A stretch of 64,000 nt of DNA, taken from contig DIZI01000017.1 in NCBI GenBank assembly GCA_002427885.1, forward strand, positions 29,879 through 93,878, written 5' to 3'. Both the position numbers and the translations under genes were made by a program. Below are positions 18,896-27,516 of this stretch, piece after piece (position 1 is the first letter of the stretch; each line of letters begins with the position of its first letter). Source of the DNA: Paludibacter sp. UBA6032. Lineage in GTDB: Bacteria > Bacteroidota > Bacteroidia > Bacteroidales > Paludibacteraceae. Below the pieces are notes generated by a model. It searched no databases. It was not told the origin of the DNA and was given only the letters and a program-made list of their open reading frames with translations.

Positions 18896-20212
18896 ATGAA
18901 TCTGTTTTGGAAAATTCTTTTTGGAGGCATTACTCCAACAGCAAAACTTGAAAAAAATGAAGCCGAACTGATAAAGGACATGCATCGGTACGCTGAAGTT
19001 GCGAAGTCGGTGGAACTGGCGGAATATAAAACATTATTTCATATAATAAAGTCAGCTAAATTTCAGGAAAACAAGAAAATTTTAAAGAACAGAAAATACA
19101 AAGACACTGAATATTCTGACGCAAGCCGTAAGTTTAATAAACTTCAAAATTCTTATGGAATTAAATTATACTATCAGGTTTTGGGTTCTGATGATTTAAA
19201 ACAGTATTTAAATTTCAAAGCAACACCCGAGTTCGAACAACTTGGGGATAAGAAATTAATAAAAAAATCTGAGACTCTAAAAAAACTAAAGCATTTCGAA
19301 CATTCAAAGGCATATAAAAATTTTATGCGTTTTCATGATTCCTTTATCGTCAGTGAATTTGAAGATTTAAAAATCAAAATTGCTACCCCCGAATTTATTA
19401 AGGCAAATGAATTCTGGGCAAATCAGGACAGATGGCACTCGACACCGGAATTTTTTCAACAACAAAGGTTTTACGAATTAGCAAAAAATCCGGATATTAT
19501 TTTTTATGAAAACGAAAAGCCCGAACGGTTCGAAAAATACAAATCGTTGAAATTATCTTTTCAGGACGAATTTGAATGGAATACATTGGATAAATCGCAC
19601 TGGAATTTCGGCTTTCACTATAAAAGCCCGGAACTAATTGGTGATCATTCTTTTGCAAACGAGAAACAAGCCAATAATTCAGGAAAGAATATTTCTGTTG
19701 AAGAGGGGATTTTAAAGATTGCCACGAAACATGAAAATGCAACTGCCCGTGCCTGGCATGAGAAAAAAGGCTTTATTGAACAAGAATTCCGTTTTACATC
19801 CGATGTTCTTCAAACTGCTGATAATTTCCGCCAAAAGAAAGGCGTTTTCCGGGCAAAATTAAGATGCACCGGAAACGTTCAACACGTATTTTGGTTAGGA
19901 GCAGACAACAAATTGCCCAATATTAAGGTATTTCATTTCAATGGTAAAAAAATAACATTGGGCAATGCCAATAAAAATCTTTTTGATGGGATTAACATCT
20001 CAGGAATTAATCCCGCACTCTACTTTATTTACACATTGATCTGGACAGAAAAAGAATTAATCTGGATGATCAATAATATGGAAGTCTATCGCACGGTCAG
20101 TAATATACCCAAAGAAGAAATGTACCTGGCATTCAACTCATTCATTTCTGAAAAACAAAGAGGAAGTGTAGGAAGTCTGGATGTTGATTGGGTAAGAGTA
20201 TACACAAATTAA
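18896..20212 (+). CDS. GH16-like jelly-roll protein without catalytic motif, helical N-terminus
   Basis: A 438-residue protein with no clear named homologue that I can identify. Residues 1-215 are charged and look helical, with three TPEF words (110-113, 164-167, 183-186) spaced in repeat-like F-x-x-L contexts. Residues 218-438 look like a glycoside hydrolase family 16 / concanavalin-like fold: SFQDEFEWNTLDKSHWNFG at the start, KGVFRAKLR, VFWLGA, LIWTEKELIWMINN and the closing SLDVDWVRVYTN. The E-x-D-x-x-E catalytic motif expected after FWL is missing and reads LPNIKVFHFNG instead. No signal peptide is obvious, unusual for GH16 relatives. It lies between a LOG gene and the Kdo operon. A binding rather than hydrolytic role is my inference. 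Confidence 0.7.
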   Translation: MNLFWKILFGGITPTAKLEKNEAELIKDMHRYAEVAKSVELAEYKTLFHIIKSAKFQENKKILKNRKYKDTEYSDASRKFNKLQNSYGIKLYYQVLGSDDLKQYLNFKATPEFEQLGDKKLIKKSETLKKLKHFEHSKAYKNFMRFHDSFIVSEFEDLKIKIATPEFIKANEFWANQDRWHSTPEFFQQQRFYELAKNPDIIFYENEKPERFEKYKSLKLSFQDEFEWNTLDKSHWNFGFHYKSPELIGDHSFANEKQANNSGKNISVEEGILKIATKHENATARAWHEKKGFIEQEFRFTSDVLQTADNFRQKKGVFRAKLRCTGNVQHVFWLGADNKLPNIKVFHFNGKKITLGNANKNLFDGINISGINPALYFIYTLIWTEKELIWMINNMEVYRTVSNIPKEEMYLAFNSFISEKQRGSVGSLDVDWVRVYTN

Positions 20213-20281
20213 TGTCCGGATTCTAATTTATTTACTTCCAATAATTGGTAATTGGCAATTAATAAATTGAAAATTTAAATT
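20213..20281. repeat. AT-rich repeat spacer before kdsA-kdsC
   Basis: This spacer shares the words CCAATAATTGGTAATTGG and AATTGAAAATT with the spacer at 18254-18334, so the two flank the LOG/GH16-like gene pair. CCAATAATTGG is itself palindromic. It ends immediately before the kdsA-kdsC ATG. Confidence 0.55.
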
Positions 20282-21655
20282 ATGCTCGAAACCCGAAAGA
20301 TAAATGTTCTCAATCGTTTTGAAATTGGCGGGAACACCCGGTTTGTCCTTATTGCCGGTCCCTGTGCTATAGAAACGGAAGAAATGACTATGGAAGTCGC
20401 AGCAAAGTTGAAAGAAATTTGCGAAGAACTGGATATTCATCTCATTTTCAAATCCTCATTCGACAAAGCCAATCGCACTTCCGTTAAAGCACCACGTGGA
20501 GTTGGTTTAAAACGCGGACTTGAAATACTTCAACGAGTGAAATCAGAACTTGATTTGCCTGTTGTCACCGACGTTCATGAGAGCTGGCAATGTGCCGAAG
20601 TAGCCGAAGTAACCGATATGCTGCAAATTCCTGCCTTTCTCTCCCGTCAGACCGATTTATTGATTGCCGCTGCCAAAACAGGCAAAATTGTCAATGTAAA
20701 AAAAGGGCAGTTTATGGCTCCCTGGGACATGAAAAATGTCGTGGATAAGTTACGTGATTCTGGAAATGAGAACATTTTGCTTTGCGAACGCGGATCAAGT
20801 TTCGGATATAACAACCTGGTGGTGGATATGACAGGGTTGGTTGAAATGCGAAATTATGGCTTCCCGATTGTATTTGATGCCACACATGCCGTTCAGAAAC
20901 CGGGCGGACAAGGAACTTCAACCGGAGGAAACCGTGAAATGGTACCCTATTTAATGCGCGCCGCGTTGGCAGTTGGTGTCGATGCGATTTTCGCTGAAGT
21001 TCATCCCGATCCAGATCATGCTTTTTCAGACGGACCAAATCAATTGTATCTTTCCGATATAAAAGAGATTCTTCAACAGGCAATTGCCATCGACAATATT
21101 ACAAAAGGAATAATTGAAAGTGGCAAAAAAGAATCAGTTCGCTCTCAAACTATTCAAAACACGAAACCTGAAACACAAAATATAAAACTTCTTCTTACTG
21201 ATGTGGATGGTGTTTTAACCGATGGGGGTATGTATTATTCCAAAGACGGCGATGCAGCAAAAAAATTCAATGCACACGATGGAATGGGCTTGCAAATTAT
21301 TCGGGATAAAGGAATTAAAACCGGGATTATTACATCCGAAACTACTGACATAGTAGAACGTCGTTTTCTGAAACTGAAATTGGATTATTTGTATCAGGGA
21401 AGGCGGGAAGGCGGAAAACTGGCTTCAGTGAAGGAAATTTGCGAAAAAGAAGGGATTACGCTTGCTGAAGTGGCTTATATCGGTGACGATGTGAATTGTT
21501 TTGAATTGCTTTCATCTGTTGGATTGGCGGCTTGCCCGAGTGATGCCATCGATTCAATAAAAAACATTCCCGGTATCATTCAGATGAAGAAAAAAGGGGG
21601 TGAAGGTTGTGTCCGCGAGTTTGTGGAGATGATAATTTCTAAAGGAGAATTGTAA
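20282..21655 (+). CDS. kdsA: Fused Kdo-8-phosphate synthase / Kdo-8-phosphate phosphatase (KdsA-KdsC)
   Basis: One 457-residue frame joins two enzymes of CMP-Kdo synthesis for lipopolysaccharide. Residues 1-270 are KdsA: LIAGPCAIETEE (Cys28, the metal-dependent class), FKSSFDKANRTS, VTDVHESWQ, PAFLSRQTDLL, GQFMAPWDMKN and FAEVHPDPDHAFSDGPNQ. Residues 271-300 form a polar linker. Residues 301-457 are a KdsC-type C0 HAD phosphatase: nucleophile Asp307 and Asp309 in LTDVDGVLTDGG, IITSE near 350, Lys379, and YIGDDVN with Asp402/Asp403. The phosphatase half also resembles KDN-9-phosphate phosphatases of this subfamily, but the KdsA partner and the following kdsD gene argue for Kdo. No frameshift or internal stop is seen. 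Confidence 0.92.
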   Translation: MLETRKINVLNRFEIGGNTRFVLIAGPCAIETEEMTMEVAAKLKEICEELDIHLIFKSSFDKANRTSVKAPRGVGLKRGLEILQRVKSELDLPVVTDVHESWQCAEVAEVTDMLQIPAFLSRQTDLLIAAAKTGKIVNVKKGQFMAPWDMKNVVDKLRDSGNENILLCERGSSFGYNNLVVDMTGLVEMRNYGFPIVFDATHAVQKPGGQGTSTGGNREMVPYLMRAALAVGVDAIFAEVHPDPDHAFSDGPNQLYLSDIKEILQQAIAIDNITKGIIESGKKESVRSQTIQNTKPETQNIKLLLTDVDGVLTDGGMYYSKDGDAAKKFNAHDGMGLQIIRDKGIKTGIITSETTDIVERRFLKLKLDYLYQGRREGGKLASVKEICEKEGITLAEVAYIGDDVNCFELLSSVGLAACPSDAIDSIKNIPGIIQMKKKGGEGCVREFVEMIISKGEL

Positions 21656-21673
21656 ATTAAGAAATTGAACAAG

Positions 21674-22624
21674 ATGGATTTCGTAAAGCGAAGTAAAGAA
21701 ATATTCAACTCGGAAATAGCCGAACTTCAAAAACTATCCGACCGGATAGGTCTGGAAATAAATGAAGTTGTGGAATTGATTTTTGCAGGCAAAGGTAAAC
21801 TGGTAATCATGGGTGTCGGGAAAACCGGCATTATAGGTCACAAAATTTCATCCTCTTTAGCTTCCACAGGAACACCTTCCATTTTTATTAATGCTGCCGA
21901 GGCCATGCATGGCGATCTGGGAATGATTAATAAAAACGATATTGCTTTGCTAATTTCAAATAGTGGCAGTTCTTCCGAGATTCTCAATGTAATCGCGCCG
22001 CTAAAAAAAATCGGTTGTTCGTTGATTGCCATGACTGGTAATCCAAATTCGATCTTAGCCAAAGAGGTAACACTGATATTAAACATTGGTGTCGAAAAAG
22101 AAGCCTGTCCGCTGGGTCTGGCTCCTACAACATCTACTACTGCAGCACTGGTCATGGGCGACGCACTGACAATTTGCCTAATGGAACGTCGCGGATTTAA
22201 AGCCGAAAACTATGCTCTTTATCATCCGGGAGGGGCTTTAGGACGTCGATTGATTTCCCGTGTAAAAGATGAAATGGTGACCGAAATTCCAAAAGTACTC
22301 GAAGCCACGCTTTTCAAAGATATTATGCATGAGATGAGTAACAAACGACTTGGAATGACTTTAGTTTATAATAACGAACAGCAGGCCGTCGGGATTATTA
22401 CGGACGGTGATATACGGCGGGCCATCCAGCGCTTTGATGATATCAGACAGGTAGTTGCAGCCGATTTTATGACACACGGTTTTAAAAGAATCGGACAGGA
22501 TGAATTGTTGACAGAAGCATTGGAAATGATGGATATCAACAAAATCACAACCTTGACGGTAATGAATAATTCCGAACAGGTTGTGGGAATTCTGTCCATA
22601 CACAATATTATCGACTTCAGATAA
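21674..22624 (+). CDS. kdsD: D-arabinose 5-phosphate isomerase (KdsD/KpsF family)
   Basis: Isomerises ribulose 5-phosphate to arabinose 5-phosphate, the sugar substrate of the KdsA domain encoded just upstream. The 316-residue protein has an SIS domain (VIMGVGKTGIIGHKISSSLASTGTPS near residue 41, ISNSGSSSEILN near 95, and the LGLAPTTSTTAALVMGDA segment near 150), followed by two CBS domains from about residue 205 to the end. The ATG at 21674 (MDFVKRSKE) is preferred to a TTG at 21665. Placement directly after kdsA-kdsC supports a coordinated Kdo unit. Confidence 0.94.
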   Translation: MDFVKRSKEIFNSEIAELQKLSDRIGLEINEVVELIFAGKGKLVIMGVGKTGIIGHKISSSLASTGTPSIFINAAEAMHGDLGMINKNDIALLISNSGSSSEILNVIAPLKKIGCSLIAMTGNPNSILAKEVTLILNIGVEKEACPLGLAPTTSTTAALVMGDALTICLMERRGFKAENYALYHPGGALGRRLISRVKDEMVTEIPKVLEATLFKDIMHEMSNKRLGMTLVYNNEQQAVGIITDGDIRRAIQRFDDIRQVVAADFMTHGFKRIGQDELLTEALEMMDINKITTLTVMNNSEQVVGILSIHNIIDFR

Positions 22625-22674
22625 TTACCGTTATTGAACTAAGGTTTTCACTATCAAACAATACAAAAGCAAAA

Positions 22675-23517
22675 TTGAGATTCAAGAAAATATATATCGA
22701 GATCACAAACAGCTGCAATTTCGATTGCAGCTTTTGTTTTAAAACGAAGAGAGCTAACAAATTCATGTCACCCGATGAGTTTAGCTTAGTGATTCAGAAA
22801 ATTCGTCCTTTTACCGATTATATATATTTACATGTTTTGGGAGAACCGCTTTTACATCCTCAACTGGATGAAATTCTGACTATTGCAGAAACTGCCGGAC
22901 TTTATATCAATATTACAACAAACGGAGGATTATTGGAACGAAAGAAAGAAATTCTGTCGAAGCACAACATTCGTCAAATGAATATCTCTTTGCACGATGC
23001 GGAAGAAAATATTGAACCGGACAAATGGGATAATTACCTTCAAACAGTTTTGAATTTTGCTATTAAAACAGCAGGGAAAACATACATTAGTTTACGATTG
23101 TGGAACACGACAAACGAAGCAAGCGCTGATTTCAACTGGCTTTGTACAAATCAAATTGCAGCTAAATTCAACATGCAAATGGAGTTATTGAACCAAAATA
23201 CAAACGGAAAGAGTCTTAAACTGGCTGAACATATTTTCCTGCAACGCGGACCACGCTTTGAATGGCCGGATGAAAACAAGAAAGGCATGCAAACACAAAA
23301 AACATGCTATGCCCTTCGCGATCATATCGCTATTTTAGCTGATGGACAGGTTGTACCCTGCTGTTTGGATGGAGATGCTGCATTAAGACTCGGGGATATA
23401 TTTAAAGAAGAGTTATCCGATATTTTGAATTCGGAACGGGCTCAAAAAATCCATAAAGGCTTTTTAAACAATAAAATAACCGAAGATATTTGTAAAACAT
23501 GCGGATTTATTATTTAA
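22675..23517 (+). CDS. Radical SAM/SPASM-type protein of unknown function
   Basis: A 280-residue protein with the radical SAM cluster motif Cys14, Cys18, Cys21 (CNFDCSFC) close to the N-terminus, LHVLGEPLLHPQL near residue 52 and ITTNGG near 80. A short SPASM-like C-terminus carries Cys211, Cys229-Cys230 (VVPCCLDG), LGDIFKEE and Cys273/Cys276 (CKTCGF), enough for one auxiliary cluster. The start is a TTG at 22675; no ATG lies ahead of the cluster motif. SPASM enzymes often modify peptides or other proteins, but no precursor gene is visible nearby, so the substrate is unknown. It is followed 18 bases later by the SNF2 gene. Confidence 0.83.
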   Translation: MRFKKIYIEITNSCNFDCSFCFKTKRANKFMSPDEFSLVIQKIRPFTDYIYLHVLGEPLLHPQLDEILTIAETAGLYINITTNGGLLERKKEILSKHNIRQMNISLHDAEENIEPDKWDNYLQTVLNFAIKTAGKTYISLRLWNTTNEASADFNWLCTNQIAAKFNMQMELLNQNTNGKSLKLAEHIFLQRGPRFEWPDENKKGMQTQKTCYALRDHIAILADGQVVPCCLDGDAALRLGDIFKEELSDILNSERAQKIHKGFLNNKITEDICKTCGFII

Positions 23518-23535
23518 TTTTCCGTTCCAATAATT

Positions 23536-26421
23536 ATGAACCAATCTGTAGTTTACACCATCAATAGTAACGGAAATCTAGGTTGTTTTCCCGAATGTGT
23601 AATTGTCGACACCGACAATAAGGGGCAGTTTTCGGTGAATTATATCAAAGTTAATCATCAAAACAAATCCAACTTCAGTTCACTTTTTGATGCCACGGAC
23701 GAAAAATTGTTGGATTGTTGCTTTCAACTGGAAAAAGAGAACATTATATCCAAAACTTCCGATAAAGAAATTCGCACCTGGGAAAGCCTGATTTCAAAGT
23801 ACTTTGATGGGAAAACAGGAAAAAAGATCAACAATATTCAATACGTCAAGGATTATTTGACCAGTTATATAAACGGCTATCTGAATACCTTTTTTGAAAA
23901 TATATCCGATAAATTACTCTACCTTCCTACCGGGAAATTTCCATTTTCATGGAAAAAAATAACTATATCCATTGAAATGCCCGAGATGCTGTATTGTTTT
24001 GACTACCACCCTGAATTTTTAAATTATTCACTCCAACTGACCTGTCGGAACAAACCCTTAAGTATTCGTGATGGCATTTTTGTTTCGCGGAGTACAGCCC
24101 GGATATTAGTAAACAGCACCATTTACGAATTTGAAAAAGATATTGATGGGAGAAAACTGATACCCTTTTTCTCGAAGGATTTTGTTTCCGTAACCAAATC
24201 CAATGCCAGCGAGTATATTCAGAAAGTATTGTTACCGCTTGTACCAACCAATCGGGTTATCCCTATTGGTTTTGAAATTCAAACAATCACCGAATTATCC
24301 AATGCTGTCTTGCGGATCAAGGAATTAGATACTCTGGTGCAAACCAGCCTTTTTGAAAACATAGTTCCCGATAATAAATCAAAAAATATTGTACTGGAAC
24401 TTATCTTTGAATACCAGGGTTTCTGTTTTTGGGCCGGACAGGGTGGAACAACAAACCGTCTGGACAAGCACGATGATTCGTTTAGCATTTATCAGGTTCT
24501 GCGCGATAAGGAATTGGAGAAAATGTATATCGCCGAACTGAAAACGATTGGACTTGATTTGGATGCAAAAGTTCGGAAAATGCCTTATATTGATGGTGTT
24601 GAGTGGATTAATACTCATTATAAACTCATAGAATCTGCAGGTATTGAAATCCGTTTCGAGAAAAAATCGAATAACGCTCAACGTATCTTCGTGGGGGAAC
24701 ACACAATCTCGGTAGAACTGGAAGAAGGAAATGATTGGTTCGATATCAGGGGAAAGGTACAAATTGGAAACTTTGAAATTCCATTTTTACAAGTGCTCAA
24801 TTATATAAAGCACGATAAAAAGGAAATGTTGCTTCCAAACGGTGAATACGCTCAGATTCCTCAGTCTTGGTTTGATGAATATAAATCGCTGGTGGATTTG
24901 TGTAAAATTGAAAACGGGAAGGCAACAGTCTCGAAACATTATTGCGTTTTTATTGACGAACTCGCTCAAAATTCCAGAGTAAAATTGTCGGTAAAAGACA
25001 ATATGCGGAAGTTACTTGAAAATAAGCTGGATGTCAATTACGACTTACCTTTAAGTTTTAACGGACAACTTCGTAATTATCAGCAACAAGGATACAATTG
25101 GCTGCGACTGCTCGACGAATTGGGAATGGGTGGTTGTTTAGCTGACGATATGGGATTAGGGAAAACCATTCAAACACTTTGTTTGCTGCAATGGCTGAAA
25201 GAGAAAAAAAGAGGAACAAATTTGCTGGTGGTGCCGACAAGCCTGATTTACAACTGGCAGCAAGAAACAGCAAAATTTACCCCTACAATTGATATTTATG
25301 TGCATGTCGGAAATCAGCGAACGAAAGATTATACCGATTTTGGACAGCCGGATATTTTGCTCACGAGTTATGCTATTTTGAGACGTGACAAGGACCTTTT
25401 TAGCAGTCAGCATTTTAATTATATAATTCTGGATGAAGCACAATCCATTAAAAATCCGCAATCAGATATAACGCAGGTTTGTTTATCACTCAAAGGTCAA
25501 CGATTTCTGACATTAACCGGAACGCCAATTGAGAATTCTTTAACCGATCTTTGGTCTCAGGTACACTTTTTCAATCGCAATATGTTGGGTTCTGCAAACC
25601 ATTTTACACGTTCGTGCAAGCTGCCCGAAAAGCAGGAATTATACCGTCAGCTATTAAAACCATTTCTACTTCGTCGTCACAAGAGTGCTGTATTGACGGA
25701 TTTACCCGATAAATCAATTATCGTTCAACACTGTGTGATGAGCGAAGAACAACAAAGTTTTTACCGCGATATTCGCAACAGTTACCGGGATAAGTTTCTG
25801 GAAAACAAAGATGGGAATGATAAAGTCAACCCTATGATTTTATTGGAAGGATTGTTGAGGCTTCGGCAAACAGCCAATCATCCCATATTGGCAGATGCGG
25901 AATATTCCGAAAATTCCGGGAAATTCGAGACCGTCACGCAGATGCTGGAAGATGTTGTACAACAAGGCGATAAAGTACTTGTATTTAGCTCGTTTGTAGA
26001 ACATCTAAAACTATACAAAAATTATCTCGATGAACGGAAAATCAACTATTGTTACCTGGATGGAAGTACCAAAGACAGGAAGGAACAGGTTGAAAAATTT
26101 CAGCAAAGCGACGATTTCCCAATCTTTTTACTTTCGCTCAAAGCCGGTGGTGTCGGGTTAAACCTGACCCGGGCAAGTTATGTTTTCCTGCTCGATCCAT
26201 GGTGGAATCCTGCTGCAGAAGCACAGGCGTTTGATCGCGCACACCGGATTGGTCAACAAAATAAAGTATTTGTTTACAAGTTCATTACACAAAATAGTAT
26301 TGAAGAGAAAATACTGCAACTTCAGGAACAGAAACTGCATTTATCGGAAAAAATGCTTGAATCGGATACCAATATTTTAAAACAGATGGATGTAAACGAA
26401 GTCCTGAAACTTATAGATTAG
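23536..26421 (+). CDS. SNF2-family DNA-dependent ATPase/helicase
   Basis: A 961-residue Swi2/Snf2 ATPase. The C-terminal half contains the helicase motifs: Walker A DDMGLGKT near residues 537-544, LLTSYAILRRD, the DEAQ box at 633-636 (LDEAQSIKNP), LTGTPIENSLTDLWS, and the helicase C domain ending in AGGVGLNLTRASYVFLLDPWW and FDRAHRIGQ. The N-terminal ~500 residues are the bacterial extension of this family and carry no motif I can name. Bacterial SNF2 proteins are thought to remodel DNA-protein complexes, sometimes RNA polymerase; the role here is unknown. It is convergent with the arginine cluster, with only 35 bases between. Confidence 0.92.
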   Translation: MNQSVVYTINSNGNLGCFPECVIVDTDNKGQFSVNYIKVNHQNKSNFSSLFDATDEKLLDCCFQLEKENIISKTSDKEIRTWESLISKYFDGKTGKKINNIQYVKDYLTSYINGYLNTFFENISDKLLYLPTGKFPFSWKKITISIEMPEMLYCFDYHPEFLNYSLQLTCRNKPLSIRDGIFVSRSTARILVNSTIYEFEKDIDGRKLIPFFSKDFVSVTKSNASEYIQKVLLPLVPTNRVIPIGFEIQTITELSNAVLRIKELDTLVQTSLFENIVPDNKSKNIVLELIFEYQGFCFWAGQGGTTNRLDKHDDSFSIYQVLRDKELEKMYIAELKTIGLDLDAKVRKMPYIDGVEWINTHYKLIESAGIEIRFEKKSNNAQRIFVGEHTISVELEEGNDWFDIRGKVQIGNFEIPFLQVLNYIKHDKKEMLLPNGEYAQIPQSWFDEYKSLVDLCKIENGKATVSKHYCVFIDELAQNSRVKLSVKDNMRKLLENKLDVNYDLPLSFNGQLRNYQQQGYNWLRLLDELGMGGCLADDMGLGKTIQTLCLLQWLKEKKRGTNLLVVPTSLIYNWQQETAKFTPTIDIYVHVGNQRTKDYTDFGQPDILLTSYAILRRDKDLFSSQHFNYIILDEAQSIKNPQSDITQVCLSLKGQRFLTLTGTPIENSLTDLWSQVHFFNRNMLGSANHFTRSCKLPEKQELYRQLLKPFLLRRHKSAVLTDLPDKSIIVQHCVMSEEQQSFYRDIRNSYRDKFLENKDGNDKVNPMILLEGLLRLRQTANHPILADAEYSENSGKFETVTQMLEDVVQQGDKVLVFSSFVEHLKLYKNYLDERKINYCYLDGSTKDRKEQVEKFQQSDDFPIFLLSLKAGGVGLNLTRASYVFLLDPWWNPAAEAQAFDRAHRIGQQNKVFVYKFITQNSIEEKILQLQEQKLHLSEKMLESDTNILKQMDVNEVLKLID

Positions 26422-26456
26422 AGTTTGTCCAAATAGAACTACTCACACATTTTAGT

Positions 26457-27515
26457 TTAAACAGTCAATCCATCCAGAAGTTGAATATAAATTTCAATTC
26501 CTTCCCTTATTTCATCCACTAAAATATATTCATCAGCTGTATGTGAACGGGCAGATTCACCCGGACCCATTTTTAAACTGGGGAAAGGCATCAATGCCTG
26601 ATCGGAAAGTGTTGGTGATCCAAAAAGCTGACGGTTCAACTCCCCGGCACGTTTAACAATCGGATGATTCAAAGGTGTTGCAGTAGAGCTAAGTCTGGTA
26701 GAACGTGCCTGCACATCACAATTCACACTTTTCTTTATTTCAAATAAAATTTCTTCATTGCTGTACATTTCGTTACTTCGAACGTCAATAACAAAAGAGC
26801 ACAGATCGGGAACAACATTGTGCTGAGTCCCTGCATTTATTTGGGTGACTGTCATCTTTACTTCACCAAGCAAATCCGATTTTTCTTTAAACAAGTAGTT
26901 TTTAAACCATGAAACATCTTCCAATGCTTTGTAAATGGCATTCTCGCCTTCATTTCTCGCTGCATGACCGGCTTTCCCTTTAGCAACACAATCCAGTACC
27001 ATCAGACCTTTTTCTGCAACAGCCGCATTCATGCCTGTCGGTTCACCTACAATGGCAAAATCAATTTTCGGAAGTTCTTGCAGCAGACGCTCAAGTCCGT
27101 TTCCACCGGAGATTTCTTCTTCGGCCGAAGCCGCAAAAATCAGGTTGTAACTTTGCTGTTGTTGTGTCAGATAAAAAAATGCATGCAGTAGACTTACTAC
27201 ACTGGCCCCTGCATCGTTGCTTCCCAGTCCATACAATTTTCCGTTATCGATCATCGGCGAAAAGGGTTTGCGGATCCAGGCCGAAACCGGTTTTACAGTA
27301 TCAATATGAGAGTTAAGGAGAATTGTAGCACGATTCGAATCGAAACCCGGACTGAGAATCCACAAATTATTATCTTTTCGTGAAACAACATATCCTTTTA
27401 TCTCGATATATCGTTCCAAAAAATCTGCAACTGTCGATTCTTCTTTGCTAAACGAAGGAATAGCAATCATTTGTTGAAGAAGTGCGACAGCATCGTTGGT
27501 TTCCTCCTTGTACAT
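26457..27515 (-). CDS. argE: M20-family deacylase of arginine synthesis (ArgE-type)
   Basis: Zinc-dependent M20 peptidase-like enzyme that removes the N-acyl group from an arginine-pathway intermediate. Metal ligands are visible: His70 with Asp72 (NSHIDTVKP), Asp101 (GSNDAGAS), Glu132-Glu133 (AEEEISGGNG, catalytic and metal-binding) and Glu158 (VGEPTG). The 352-residue length fits. Because the ornithine carbamoyltransferase homologue in this cluster has the succinyl-ornithine signature, the natural substrate is probably N-succinyl- (or acetyl-) citrulline rather than acetylornithine; that is inference from Bacteroidota arginine synthesis. It is the last gene of a minus-strand run beginning at 35816. 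Confidence 0.88.
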   Translation of the reverse strand: MYKEETNDAVALLQQMIAIPSFSKEESTVADFLERYIEIKGYVVSRKDNNLWILSPGFDSNRATILLNSHIDTVKPVSAWIRKPFSPMIDNGKLYGLGSNDAGASVVSLLHAFFYLTQQQQSYNLIFAASAEEEISGGNGLERLLQELPKIDFAIVGEPTGMNAAVAEKGLMVLDCVAKGKAGHAARNEGENAIYKALEDVSWFKNYLFKEKSDLLGEVKMTVTQINAGTQHNVVPDLCSFVIDVRSNEMYSNEEILFEIKKSVNCDVQARSTRLSSTATPLNHPIVKRAGELNRQLFGSPTLSDQALMPFPSLKMGPGESARSHTADEYILVDEIREGIEIYIQLLDGLTV

Positions 27516-27516
27516 A

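Noticed and set aside
27490..27515. AAGGAGG at the start of the argE-type gene
   Set aside because: It lies inside the coding sequence; the nearest downstream ATG is out of frame.
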